DNA from: Nematostella vectensis
Lineage: Eukaryota; Cnidaria; Anthozoa; Actiniaria; Edwardsiidae
DNA length: 64,000 nt
Assembly (NCBI RefSeq): GCF_932526225.1
Contig: NC_064034.1
Coordinates: forward strand, 14,830,887-14,894,886
Direction of reading: 5' to 3'
Part shown: positions 19,630-29,519 of the stretch, piece by piece
Layout of the letters: the number at the start of each line of letters is the position of its first letter
Numbering within the stretch: position 1 is the first letter of the stretch
Program-made: the position numbers and the translations under genes
The notes under the pieces: generated by a model
Told to the model about the DNA's origin: nothing
Databases searched by the model: none
What the model saw: the letters and a program-made list of their open reading frames with translations, nothing else

Positions 19630-20558
19630 ATGGGTGATGTTGACGTTGACATTGACGATACCTTGCCGGGTGCGTCCGCGGATCGCGGAGCGGGGGACGA
19701 CGAGACGACGCCCCTTATCCCGTTTGACCCCGACGATGGGGAGCCGATCCCAATGACGAGCACGTCATCGCGTATGCATGCTGCGCATAGCATGGCTACG
19801 CGAAGCGCAACGCAAACGACCGATGAAACCTCGTTCACCACAGAGGGTGCAGCGACAAGACTCGGTCTCCAGTCCCTCAGGGAGAAATACCCAGACCTTA
19901 ACGAGAATCTGCTACGGTTCCAGTCAGACCGGAGGGGAAAGACGCTAATACAGGTTCGCAACCTCGGCAAAGGAGGTGGGTCTAAACCAAGACAGCTGTT
20001 CAACGAGGACGGGGGCGTCCGACAGGAAGTTGCAACGCTGAGAGGCTTCAGGCTGGCGATGGGGTCCGTGGCAGAGGTAGACGCGGTCATCCAGGAGAAC
20101 ACAGAACGGGTCCAAGAGCTGCAAGGGGTGGTAGCCACAGACAGGGAGACCATCGACGACCCTAACACGTCAGAGAGTAGCCGCCAAGATGCCCGTGAGC
20201 GCAACGAGGAGAGGCTGTCCGAGATTGACGAACTAGAGCGCGAAAACCGAGAGCTCGAGAACCAAAAGCCGCTAAGAGAGCGCATCAAAGCCATCTTCAA
20301 AAAGTACGGCTTTACCGTCACCGCCATCGGGTTGGCAAGTCGCTCTCCTCCGTGGCCAGAGGGGCCGGTAACGGGCTTAAGGCCATCGGGAAAAAGCTGG
20401 GCGAGCTTCTCCCCGGGCTAGTAGGCAGCATCGCCAACTTCGTGTTTAAGGCTGCAGGAGAAGCGATGAAATTCCTTGGCGAAAATGCGTGGCTGCTCAT
20501 TCTAGCCGTAGCCGCGTTCTTGGTCCGTCGAATGCAAAGCAGTCATCGGAACAAGTAA
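19630..20558 (+). pseudogene. Coiled-coil protein with C-terminal amphipathic/membrane segments, frameshifted
   Basis: From ATG at 19630: an acidic, Asp-rich start (MGDVDVDIDDTLPG), a Thr/Ser linker, a basic region, then a long Glu/Arg coiled coil (NEERLSEIDELERENRELEN, about residues 190-215) and KAIFKKYGFTVTAI. A frameshift with probable small deletion near 20330-20350 follows. The next frame continues with GNGLKAIGKKLGELLPG and a hydrophobic tail (WLLILAVAAFLVRR) to the stop at 20558. I recognise the C-terminal part as a recurrent motif in these cnidarian elements. The function is unknown; a virion membrane or lysis-related role is possible. The 3' end overlaps the convergent minus-strand gene by 16 bp. 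Confidence 0.6.
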
Positions 20559-21464
20559 TACGCCACGGCCACCGCGAGTGCCGACAGCCCCGCTATGAGG
20601 GCGGTGTGGTCACTTTTTTCGCCCGACATGCAATGCGTAGCGTGCGTACGTGGAGAGGGGGCAGGGGCCGCGCCCTCTGCCTCCCACCTCTGCTTCCTAC
20701 TATTATACGTACCACTAAACAGATTGAGGCGGCTCGGGTACTCGTCCGCCGCCGTGTCGTAGCCACGGATCACGTGCACGTTGCGATACCCCTCCCCCGG
20801 GTAGAACACAAACACATCGCCTAGCCCGTGGTTCCGCCCGCCTTTCCATCGGAAGACCGGCTTACGCGGCAAACCGAACTCTATACACAGACGCTCGAAA
20901 GCGGCCTTCTTGTAGGGGTTACCTTTTTGCGTGAACGGGCTGTCGCCAGGCAGGGGGGCGCCGAGCTCGTAGAGTATCCTCCGGGTGGTAAAGTAGAGGT
21001 GAAACCTTAGAAATCCCCTGATGACAGAGGGGAGCGTGGCGAAAGCGGGGTCGACTAGGGACACCCCACATCCGGCGGTTGCGCACCAGACCGCAAAGTT
21101 GAGTTGCTGTGGCCAGGACCCATAGGAAGGCTCCGATAGCCACCGGCGAGACTCCTTGGCGGACTTGTGCGTGACTACTGTCTCTTTGAATATGTCTCGG
21201 ACTCTAGTCGTGATTTGTCCTCAGCCACGTGTATCGCCAGCTGCGTGAGTAGTGGGGTGATGTCTGAGGCCGTGCTCTCCACGGGGTCGCGGGCACGGCG
21301 TAGAGCAGCTTTTGCGCGAGGGTCAGAGACCTAGGGAAACCGGTTTTTGCGCGTTTGACTTGTTCGGCTATAGCGTGTTTGATATGTTCGGCTATAGAGG
21401 CTCCCGCCGCAACTGCCGCCTTCTTCGTCTCCTCCTCCTCCCTTCGGGGAACCTCGTTCAGCAT
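20543..21464 (-). pseudogene. Conserved Polinton-like-element protein, multiply frameshifted and internally shortened
   Basis: The conserved core reads NFAVWCATAGCGVSL, then FLRFHLYFTTRRILYELGAP and FRWKGGRNHGLGDVFVFYPG. Upstream, in other frames, the gene seems to start at 21464 (MLNEVPRREEEETKK, helical) with shifts near 21290 and 21110. Downstream of about 20740 similarity fades and the frame ends in a hydrophobic tail (ALIAGLSALAVAVAYYLF). That tail could be a separate 28-residue gene starting at 20627. Family members I know of are longer, so an internal deletion is likely. The function is unknown; the context suggests a virion component. Confidence 0.55.
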
Positions 21465-21515
21465 CCGCCAGCCTTCCTAATCCATGCTCAGCCCTATTAA
21501 ACACGAAGGCGGGCT

Positions 21516-22184
21516 ATGTTCAACACAATGGTGGTCCTACATGATGTGTTCACCGGAGGCGAACTGACGCTCTTCTTCGAGCAGCCGATAAGGCGCCCAC
21601 GCTTCGTGGCGCTCCGGCAGTGCTCGCTGTTTAACAGCTGGTATAATCTCGAGCGGGAGCATCAGATAACGACTATAGCCTCCCTCCAGCCCATCGCTAC
21701 TATGCCAGCCGGGCACCACACGGCCGAGTCCATCGTGGAAACGATCAACCGCGCTGAAAGCAAAATTCTGACCGGGAAGATCGCGCTCGTGTCCAAAGGC
21801 GTTGCGTTCCTGAATGCCGAGCTTTGCGCACTGTTTTGCCTAGAGGCTAAAGACGATCAGTTGGGGGGGCGGGGCCTTGCACTGCCCTTGGGGGAGCCCC
21901 CATTTAAGGTGACTTTGCCGAAAATAGAGGCCCTCTACATCTTCTGCGATGTCGTAGACCGCTCGCAATGCCTCGCCTTAGACGAGCCTTTAAACGTTCT
22001 CGCTTGCCTAGAAACCCGCGGGAGGCCGCACGAGAAAGTCGTCTATGGGCCCGACATCCCCGTTTGTGTCGCAGCATCTTCCTCTGAGTTTATCTCGAGT
22101 ATCCGAATATGGATCAGGGATGACCGCGGTAGACGGGTGGACTTTAATGGCAAGCCTGTTCGCCTCGTATTAGAGCTAACCTAG
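21516..22184 (+). CDS. Probable penton/spike-like virion protein (222 aa)
   Basis: Intact frame from ATG at 21516 (MFNTMVVLHDVFTGGELTLF) to 22184; the second ATG at 21528 is an alternative. The protein is strand-rich, with ...KVTLPKIEALYIFCDVVDRS in the middle and a C-terminal ISSIRIWIRDDRGRRVDFNG. Such 'I.....D..G..vDFNG' endings recur in a family found in cnidarian Polinton-type elements and in other aquatic Polinton elements, where they are thought to be minor capsid or penton-type proteins. It starts 52 bp after the convergent neighbour and is followed after 16 bp by the next plus-strand gene, so the two probably share a transcript. One of the few unbroken genes. Confidence 0.6.
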   Translation: MFNTMVVLHDVFTGGELTLFFEQPIRRPRFVALRQCSLFNSWYNLEREHQITTIASLQPIATMPAGHHTAESIVETINRAESKILTGKIALVSKGVAFLNAELCALFCLEAKDDQLGGRGLALPLGEPPFKVTLPKIEALYIFCDVVDRSQCLALDEPLNVLACLETRGRPHEKVVYGPDIPVCVAASSSEFISSIRIWIRDDRGRRVDFNGKPVRLVLELT

Positions 22185-22200
22185 GTCCGACATAACAAGC

Positions 22201-22871
22201 ATGGCAAACAGCGACGTTAGCAGCGGTGCCATATACCCCTCGCTTCCCAGCGTCTGCCCCCCGACTTGCCCGCAAACGCACATGACACCTACCGCTCCCG
22301 CAAGCATCGGCGGCGACGTGCAAAGCTTCCGGTCCGGTTCCGGCGGTTCTAGACAACGAAATAACGCATCATCGACAGGTGCGGAAAAAGTTATTAGCGC
22401 GCCTTTGCCGTTACCCATGCTGTGTCTGTGGCATCCGGCATCGCCTCAGGGGCGCTTTCCAGTGCCGGGGTGGGGGTCTCTTTGAGTGGAATAGGGGTTC
22501 TGATCGGCGGTCCGCTGGTAGGGGTCGCTGGGCTGGTCGGTGTCGTGGGCGCGGGGGTAGTCTCTAGGGGTCTCACGAGCAAGGTGGCTAAACACGAAGA
22601 CACGATGGTTTTAGCGGAGAGTAAGAAAAACTCGATCAGCGAGCTGGTCTCTAAGGCTCTGCAAGACGGGCATATCTCAGACGAAGAGTTTCGGCTAATA
22701 CTTTAGGAACAAGAGAGATACTACGCGCTCAAGGCCGCTATCAGAGCTGGACACGGCCTCGCACCGCGTGATAAAAAAAGCGGGAAAGGGCCCTTCCTGG
22801 AGGCACGCGAAAAGATGAAAAAGAGGCTGCGAGAAATTCGCGAGGAGTTCGGGAGCGAAGTGTTCGAGTAA
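22201..22871 (+). pseudogene. Gly-rich membrane protein with C-terminal helical domain, broken
   Basis: Starts at ATG 22201 (MANSDVSSGAIYPSLPSV). A shift near 22340-22400 leads into a basic helical piece (HHRQVRKKLLARLCR), and another into the long Gly/Val hydrophobic hairpin (VGVSLSGIGVLIGGPLVGVA, about 22470-22560). The conserved KVAKHEDTMVLAESKKNSIS and SDEEFRLIL follow; an in-frame TAG at 22704 interrupts before EQERYYALKAAIRAG, and the frame ends at 22871. The Gly-rich hairpin followed by a KHE helix is a recurrent family in cnidarian genomes. It resembles a membrane-penetrating virion protein, but the function is inferred only. Confidence 0.6.
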
Positions 22872-22999
22872 AACTCAGGTTTAAACGCCACGCCAGCGGC
22901 TTTGAATTTACGGCCGAAAAACGGTTATTCCGCGCTCCGTAGGTTTTGCGTAGATTTATCCATGCGCTTTTTCGCCCCGACCTTATGTACGCGGAACGG

Positions 23000-23335
23000 C
23001 CCCGGCCTACATTAGCAATTGCTAAAAGCTTATGTACGTGAAACCGATTTGGCCTACATTAGCAATTGCCAAAAGCTTATGTACGTGAAATTGATTTGGC
23101 CTACATAAGGAATTGCCAAAAGCTTATGTACGTGAAATCGATTTGGCCTACATTAGCTTTTGCCGATTGTTTATGTACGTGAAGCATTATCTGTCTGATA
23201 TATAGAGACGGGGCTGGGGGGCCCGGAGGGGGGATTCGCGCCTCCCAAGCCTAAGACGGGAAGACGGGGCTGGACGGCCCAGAGGGGCGATTCGCGCCTC
23301 CCACTCGTTTCTATGAAACCCCCTGCCCCCCCCCC
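23000..23335. repeat. Right terminal inverted repeat of the Polinton-like element
   Basis: Reverse complement of the left repeat, with four 47-bp units (three on the left), the duplicated GC-rich module, and an 11-C run at the extreme end before AAGA. The segment 22872-22999 inside it is non-coding. Confidence 0.88.
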
Positions 23336-23409
23336 CAAGAAGAATAGAGATAAAAGAACTCCTTTGTAGAACACAGATAATAGGAGACAAAGCAGCTGCG
23401 TACTTACTC
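23336..23409. mobile_element. MITE, right half (split by the Polinton-like element)
   Basis: It continues the MITE interrupted at 9356: agaatagagataaaagaact...cagctgcgtacttactc, followed by the 8-bp duplication CAAAAGCT (23410-23417). Except for a few substitutions it matches the intact copy at 38255-38399. Confidence 0.85.
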
Positions 23410-23417
23410 CAAAAGCT

Positions 23418-24270
23418 TCAAAAGCTCAGAAGGTCAATACATCAACCACAATTATTTAGCAACCCTTGCATGCATCTGGGTCTTGGGCAATATAGCCATG
23501 GAGAGCTCATTTGGGCATTGTTTTGCCTGGCTAGTTGAAGTAATGAAGAAAGCTTTCTTCGTTACGAGATTACTTAAGTACATTTTGAATACATACGGGT
23601 TAAATCATCAACAAAAGAGTATTCAAAAGGTGCATTTTGCACTAAAGCAAATAAGTAAATGTACTTACAGTATATGTCAGAATGATTTTTAATTAAAACA
23701 GATTTTCATACTAGTTTTAACATAATTTACATTCAATATTTTGTAGAACAATCGCTTACTTTTCTTCAGCTGATCGAATAAGAGCTTTGTGTGAGCTATC
23801 AATACCTTTTTATCGAGACACTTTGCTTACAGCGTACAATAACAGCACGGAAATACAGATAATGCGCAGACAAAAATACCTCGCGAATCTCGACCTCTTC
23901 GTCAGATATAATTTGTGTCATCAATCCTTATTTAGAGAACAATCGGCAAGGCTATTTTGCTGTAAAAACTAGCAAAAGAAGCTATGATAACATTTTCCCC
24001 TTTAGTGACGGCCATCTAGGAATGACATGCGCATTAGATAATTTGTTCCCTTGGCAACATCCCCACCAATGGGGTACACCGCTGGTAGTTTTTGCGCCGA
24101 CGTACCAAGCGGCGTTTTTCGGCACTTTTCTTGAATTGTCTCAAATAAAGCGAATAACCGCGCGAAAACACCCGCAAACTTCATTTTATCGTCGAACAAC
24201 TCATATTTGAAGACCCAGTCATATTCAGCATGCAGTGTCCCTTTAAGTGCGATAATGATAACTATATTGA
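23418..24270. other. Gene-free host sequence and dispersed repeat end
   Basis: No gene is supported. Near 24228-24246 'agcatgcagtgtccctttaa' is the inverted counterpart of the sequence at 6476, so a repeat family ends here. Confidence 0.4.
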
Positions 24271-24329
24271 ATCTAATTATCACTCGATAAAAAAGACCGG
24301 GAAATTCATCGGAGAGGCGGAGAAGCAAA

Positions 24330-25545
24330 AGGGCTTCTATATATTTCATTGCAATAGTCGTAGTCTGGGGAAAAATTTATCATTACTGAACGATATTCGA
24401 TTAACGGTTGATACAGCGCCAGATATAATTCAATCCCAGAAACAAAGATAAATTAGAATACTTGCTTAAATTTGCATATACCAGGGTATGTGTTTATAAA
24501 CACAAACCCTAAAACAAATGCAGTAGGCTTTGGCCTTTATCTATCTAAACAACTGAAATTGACACGGAGGCACGACTTAGATGTATCGGCGGACAGAATT
24601 GAATCATGCTGGATATCATCATCATCATCTTTATTTTGCTCATAATTCTGTCTCTTTACATAGGTATATACTAAAGGATAGAGATCTATAATTTGTTACA
24701 AGTAAAATAAATGGGAACAAGTTCGAGCAGGGAAGCTAAATAAACTAGTCAGTTATCGAGTTAGCTTCCCTTATCCATAAAAAGTCAGTTTTGAGCAGAA
24801 AAGAGAGAGAGAGAGAAAAAAAGAATAAATTACTGCCCCCCCCCCCCCCCCTCAACCAATCCCCACTCACCCTAGGAAGGAAGCTAATCTTATTATCAAG
24901 TTACTATGGAAATTATTAGAGAAAAAAAAAACGATATTTACAAAGTTTATAGGCTAGATTGACATTGCACAGACAGTAGATGATGTTTGGCGAGTTTTGG
25001 TAAAGAAAAGGTGCCTGAGTCCTTGAGAGAAAATGGAAGATCTCTCCAAATATCAGAACCGACAAAAGAAATTGATTGCTTACCTATATTTGTTCGTATT
25101 TTGGGTTTGTATAGATTTTGATTTGCTGCGTACCTAGTGTTGTAACTATGTAAGCTGCTGGCATATTGAAAAGCGAATAAAAAATATCAGGAAGAAGACT
25201 TTTGTGCCACGAGTGTATGAATTTTAGGGCATGTAATTTGAAAACATTGTCTACAGTCAGAATATCTAGTAAGTTTAGCAATGGTTTGGCACTTGCAGTG
25301 TCTTTCCCCTAAGAACTAGACCGTCGAAAACGAAAGAACGTATTAATAGGCTGTATTTATAGGCACCCTAGATATGAAAATAGAGAGCTCTTTTACGATG
25401 ATTTACGCTCTAAATTGAGTGATTTGACTAGCAACGGCCGTGAAGTCTTAGTTATTGGTGATAAAAATCAAAATTTTCTATAATACCATGACGATAAACA
25501 AACTGCGGAGTATCTGGACATGTTATTGGTTTTATGCCAATCATT
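24330..25545 (+). pseudogene. LINE endonuclease (APE) fragment, interrupted by another LINE
   Basis: Left part: FHCNSRSLGKNLSLLNDIR is the start of an AP-endonuclease domain of a non-LTR retrotransposon. After a shift near 24440 it continues with NAVGFGLYLSKQLKLTRRHD and IESCW (about 24600). Right part (about 25340-25465): GCIYRHPRYENRELFYDDLR and REVLVIGDKNQNF. The two parts are adjacent segments of one domain, separated by a 700-bp insertion (24611-25312). Stops and a shift show it is dead. Confidence 0.72.
24611..25312 (-). pseudogene. 3' end of a LINE inserted in the previous LINE
   Basis: On the minus strand the C-terminal part of a LINE reverse transcriptase can be read: LLDILTVDNVFKLHALKFIH, then, after a shift, YNTRYAANQNLYKPKIRTN. 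A non-coding 3' tail follows, ending in (GAT)n, seen on the plus strand as atcatcatcatcatc at 24611. The repeated-triplet tail and 5' truncation are typical of target-primed insertion. A C-run (24835-24852) and a GA-run lie in the tail region. Confidence 0.7.
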
Positions 25546-25552
25546 ACTAAAC

Positions 25553-25996
25553 TAGCCTGCTTTCAGGCGTTTACCCAGTGTTTTTTTCTTTTTGCTATGT
25601 TTTATCGGTGTTTTCGCTATGCGCCGAGTCGTGGCTACCATCTTGTTTTGTTCTGGCCACGCAAAAGCTGGAACGAGCGCAAAGCGCGAGGGGGAGGGGG
25701 CGGGGGCGGGAAATGTTGTGTGACTCGTTCGTTACCTTGTTATTTGATTGACAGCTCAAATCTGACCAATCATAATTCCGTTCATCTGGTGCACGGATAA
25801 TTCAAAGACCTACCAGGTTTACCCTAGTTCGCTGGCAGGCGTTCTTTCCTGCCCTCCCTCCTCCCCCCAACCCCCTTCGTCACGTTTTGTCACTCGCGCC
25901 AAGCTAGCGCGGCCAAAAACAAGTTGGCGACCAAGACTTAGCGCATAGCGAATGCCAAAAAAAAAAAACACCGGGTAAACGCCTGCAAGCAGGCTA
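25553..25996. mobile_element. MITE with about 35-bp terminal inverted repeats
   Basis: tagcctgctttcaggcgttt...acccagtg at the left returns inverted at the right (caccgggtaaacgcctgcaagcaggcta), including the A/T runs next to it. The terminus is itself palindromic (GCCTGCnnGCAGGC). The flanks are compatible with a TA duplication. The interior (about 25690) has a G-rich patch. There is no transposase. Confidence 0.75.
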
Positions 25997-25999
25997 TTG

Positions 26000-26343
26000 T
26001 GCTTTCTATGAAAGAAATATTCTCATTTACACGCAAATGAACAAACCATTTTCAATCGTTGTTATATTTGTCTCATTGAAAATTGTAGTTGCACTCATTT
26101 TTCAGACACGCTTGCCCGAAAAATTATCCCGAAAACTCTCCCAGTAACCTAACAGACCCGGTAATTTAGAGAAACGCCCCCAGAAAATTTTTCGAACTCC
26201 CTGGCGAGGAAAAGCGTTTATCAAACCAAAGCTATAGCGTAGCGTGCCGATAAGGGTTCCCGACAAGTAAATTATAATTTCCAAAGTTTATGAATAGATT
26301 AGCCTCTTAGTCTCTTGCATGTCAGCGAGCTTGCGATATTTTT
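26000..26343. other. Gene-free interval
   Basis: AT-rich sequence without supported genes between the MITE and the RecQ-like pseudogene. Confidence 0.35.
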
Positions 26344-27974
26344 AAGATTCCCTATCTATTTCCTGAACAGAAAGACGCTCTGAAGGCAGTGTTAGACGGA
26401 AAAGTGTGTATGCCAGTTTGCCTACGGGTTTTGGCAAATCACTTATATTTTTCGCTGCCCCGATCGCCGCTGACGTTATGTTGAATTGGCCTCCTGGCTC
26501 AAGCATCACCGTAATAATTTCTCCATTGAGATCGTTGATTGAGGAGCAGGTTAGCTACCTTTCCTCGCTGGACTTATCTGCAGTCGCCTTGCACGATGAC
26601 CAGTCGGAAGATGTTTTTAAAAAGGCAGAGGAAGGAAAGTATTCTTATGTATTTTCTTCCCCAAAGAAAATGCTAAATTCAAGTCGCTGGCGAAGTTTGT
26701 TGTCAAGCTCGCACTATCGCGAGTTCCTCGTCGCGATCGCCATAGACGAAGCACACTGTATCAGTCACTGGGGCATACAAAGTGAGCCGACAACAACTCC
26801 TTTCAGAACTTGGTATGAGTATTGTCTCTAGTTTCGACCACTACAATAACCCTCACTGCCACCGCTTCCAAAGCAACAAAGAAGAACATCTTCAAAGTCT
26901 GGAATTTATCAAATAACACATTTGCAATCGAGAGTAGTCTGGAGAAGCAGAACATCCCCTTTTGGGTGCAGTATTTGGATAGGAATGCATCGGTAGCATC
27001 AACATTCAAAGAGATTATCGATGAGGTACGACGAGAAAAAGAGCGGGCGGAACGTTCGCTGATTTTTTGTCAAACTAGAAAACAGTGTGTCCTGCTATAG
27101 CAAGCCTTTCATACAAGCCTAGGAAATGACTTCTATGTTGATGGCATTGCCAACCAACGAAAGAGGATGGGAGAAATGTATCATGCAGGGACTCCAGATT
27201 CTGCGAAAAAACACATCTTGGAGAACATCGCTTATCCTGATGGCCACATTCGGGTGATCGCATGCACTATTGCATTTGGCATGGGCGTAAACTGCCAAGG
27301 AGTTCACAGGATTGTGCACTTTGGTGAAGAACATTGAGAGTTATTTACAGGAATGTGGCCGGGCTGGAAGGGATGGTGCACCAAGTACATGTATTCTCTT
27401 GCACAATGGACTTCTTGGTGCTCACTGCAGTGATGACATCAAACAATACATTTCAGCAGACAGTCAATGCAGGAAAAGTGGTATTTATCTGAACTTTCCT
27501 GGGAAATTTACATCCACTGTCAAAGGTCACCACTGCTGTGATGTCTGCGCTCAGAGCTGCTTGTGTGACAATGATCATTGTTCTCAAGAACTCTGTCTTA
27601 CCTCAACTGTTGACCAAATTCAACAAGTATTGAATAACTGTGACAAGATCAAGACTCAAGTGCATGTAGAAAGGTTGGTTGAGGTGTGGCGTAAGGACCA
27701 TAGCAAAGCAGTTCTACTGGCAATGCATGAGACATTTGGAGATATTGAACCCAGTGAACTTGAACGTGTTGGAGGTTGTGAGGAGGAGGATGAACGGGAT
27801 TTCGATCAGGATTGAATACATATAATGGATGACTCTGAATTACATGCTCCTGGTTTTTTGTCGGTAAGTGAACTGTTAAATATAGATGTCCATTTGGATC
27901 AAGTTGATAAATCTGGTGCTGAGGACAGGAATGTCAGCAGTATTTTTGAAGAGCGTATTGGCAATGCTGATTAG
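26344..27974 (+). pseudogene. Intronless RecQ-like DNA helicase, broken
   Basis: Superfamily 2 helicase signature in order: FPEQKDALKAVL (motif 0 region, 26358), Walker A in LPTGFGKSLIF (26415), ISPLRSLIEEQ (26518), DEAHCISHWG (about 26750), LTATASKATKK (26850), LIFCQTRKQC (27062), GMGVNCQGVHRIVHF (27280) and QECGRAGRDGAPS (27350), then a Cys-rich stretch (CCDVCAQSCLCDNDHC, about 27537). The tail ends in an acidic part, with a stop at 27972-27974. Frameshifts occur near 26410, 26780-26830, 27100 and 27320, an in-frame stop lies near 27813, and a segment before 27665 seems deleted. No introns are visible. It therefore looks like a retrocopy, or a helicase carried by a mobile element, of a family common in cnidarian genomes. 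Confidence 0.8.
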
Positions 27975-28074
27975 CGCATTGACCCCTCAACCGGCCTGTC
28001 CGGCTTTAAGAAGTACCCACAACCCAAAAAATTCATAAATGCAAAATAAACACAAAAAGATGAAGATACTCAGG

Positions 28075-28515
28075 CATCAGTCTAAGGGATAAATGGTCTT
28101 GAAGATATGCATCCAACCAAGGTGTTGGCAACTACTCCTAAGCCAAATAATAGCACAGGTTCTTTGACAAATTCCAAATCGAACAAGGAAAGAAAAGCAG
28201 AATCACCCCTCTCAATATAACGCTCAAAATACCACACAAGGGAGAGAGACACCAATAGATACCTTTATTCTGATCCTCCAGGTTCATTTTCATGGCCTCA
28301 AAACACAATGTCCACTCCTTGAAGGCTTGTAAAACCACTTGGATGCCTTTACGGATTGCAAAGCATTCTGGGAGATCCAGGGAAAAATTCATAAGGGGAG
28401 GGCCAGTCAACACTGCTCTCCCCAAAGTAAGATATGTTTTTTACCCTGAAGCCAAACAAATGAATTCCAGGTCATACAGACCCAGAATAACAGTGTAAAC
28501 AATTTTGGAATCAAT
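28075..28515 (+). repeat. Dispersed repeat, copy A (with remnant open frame)
   Basis: This segment matches 34775-35240 in inverted orientation at roughly 75-80% by eye. Both copies encode a related frame (MHPTKV..., [36 protein letters not shown]). The match at protein level suggests a once-coding mobile-element sequence. It begins about 100 bp after the RecQ-like pseudogene and may have been part of the same unit. Confidence 0.65.
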
Positions 28516-28779
28516 TTGGTTCCAGAAAAGATCGTCTCCCTCGTTTTCCCCCCTTTTTACTTCCACCTTCATCTACTACTACTAATGTGTTTATTTATTC
28601 CTATCGCAGCCATAGGACTAAATTACAGGAGCAATTACAAAACATTTAAATACTTGACAGAAACAAAGTCACTGAGCCTCTTGGTTCTTGACGGTGCAGC
28701 ACGTCGGTTACATTCGATCGCAGGCTGTACGTTTCCGGTATTGTTATAGTCCTTGACAATATAAGTTTATGTACAGGGT

Positions 28780-29394
28780 TTTCTTCTGATAAATTACACA
28801 TGTATTTTTAACAGAAATCTTGCCTACGGCTTTCAAGGTCTTGAAGATTAGCCTGTACAAGTGCATTCTCATAATTCAGATTCGGGTAGATAACGGAGAG
28901 CGCCCGCTTCTGAATCTTTTCTAAGGAATAGCAGAGGCGTTTAGGTAGATTAGAGAAAACACACAGCCGTATTCAACAATCGATCTAATCAGGGCGCAAT
29001 ACACATCGACTAGATCACTTTCCCCTAAACCACTTTTCTTAAGCTGACGTAGTGCATATAGCCTTTTGTTGGCTTTATTGATTATAACTTCACAGTAAGC
29101 ATCCCATGTGAGGTCGTGAGAAATAACAACACCGAGTAATTTGAAAGTGCTCACGCGCTCCACGACCGCGTTGCCGATAACAATGGGACCCCACACACAG
29201 CTGTTATAATCAAGGAAGTCAACGGTCATTGATTTACACTTTTTATGATTCAAAACCATATTGTAACTGTTCGCATAATTGTGGATATCCTCCACGAGGA
29301 AGTTCATGACCGGGGGAGAATTCCTAGGCGCTATTTCTAGTAAGATGAGATCGTCCACGAACTTCGCACGATCATCGCCGCTTTTCCCCTAGCT
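28780..29394 (-). pseudogene. LINE reverse transcriptase C-terminal fragment
   Basis: The minus-strand frame starts in the RT palm (FVDDLILLEIAPRNSPP, where the second catalytic Asp pair is VDD). It continues with VLNHKKCKSMTVDFL and FKLLGVVISHDLTWDAYCE, then LRQLKKSGLGESDLVDVYCA, typical of CR1/L2-like LINEs. A one-base shift near 28950 leads to FSNLPKRL and LEKIQKRALSVIYPN. Both ends are truncated. Confidence 0.8.
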
Positions 29395-29519
29395 TTCCCC
29401 TACGTCTCCCCGCTTTATGCTCCAGGTTCGTATATGACCAACCAATAGACCTCGTCCCCTGCTGAGAAGTCTTGTTTGGCGTTATATGCCTCTATATAGT
29501 TCTATATTTCGCAGTGCTC

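Larger units (their letters stand above)
9357..23335. mobile_element. Endogenous Polinton-like virus, full length, decayed
   Basis: This 13,979-bp element is bounded by inverted terminal repeats of about 290-335 bp and a 5-bp target duplication CAAGA (6 bp with one mismatch; Polintons usually give 6). It encodes a polymerase-helicase-HNH fusion, a retroviral-type integrase, a packaging ATPase, a probable major capsid protein, a probable penton-like protein and several small conserved proteins. Coding GC content is clearly higher than in the flanking host DNA. Every core gene carries stops or frameshifts, so it is a fossil. Genes form a plus-strand replication block on the left, a minus-strand block (integrase to capsid), and mixed orientation on the right. 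Confidence 0.9.

Noticed and set aside
9357..23335. Bacterial contamination or horizontal transfer as source of the GC-rich block
   Set aside because: Terminal inverted repeats, target duplication in a local MITE and Polinton-type gene content show an integrated eukaryotic virus.
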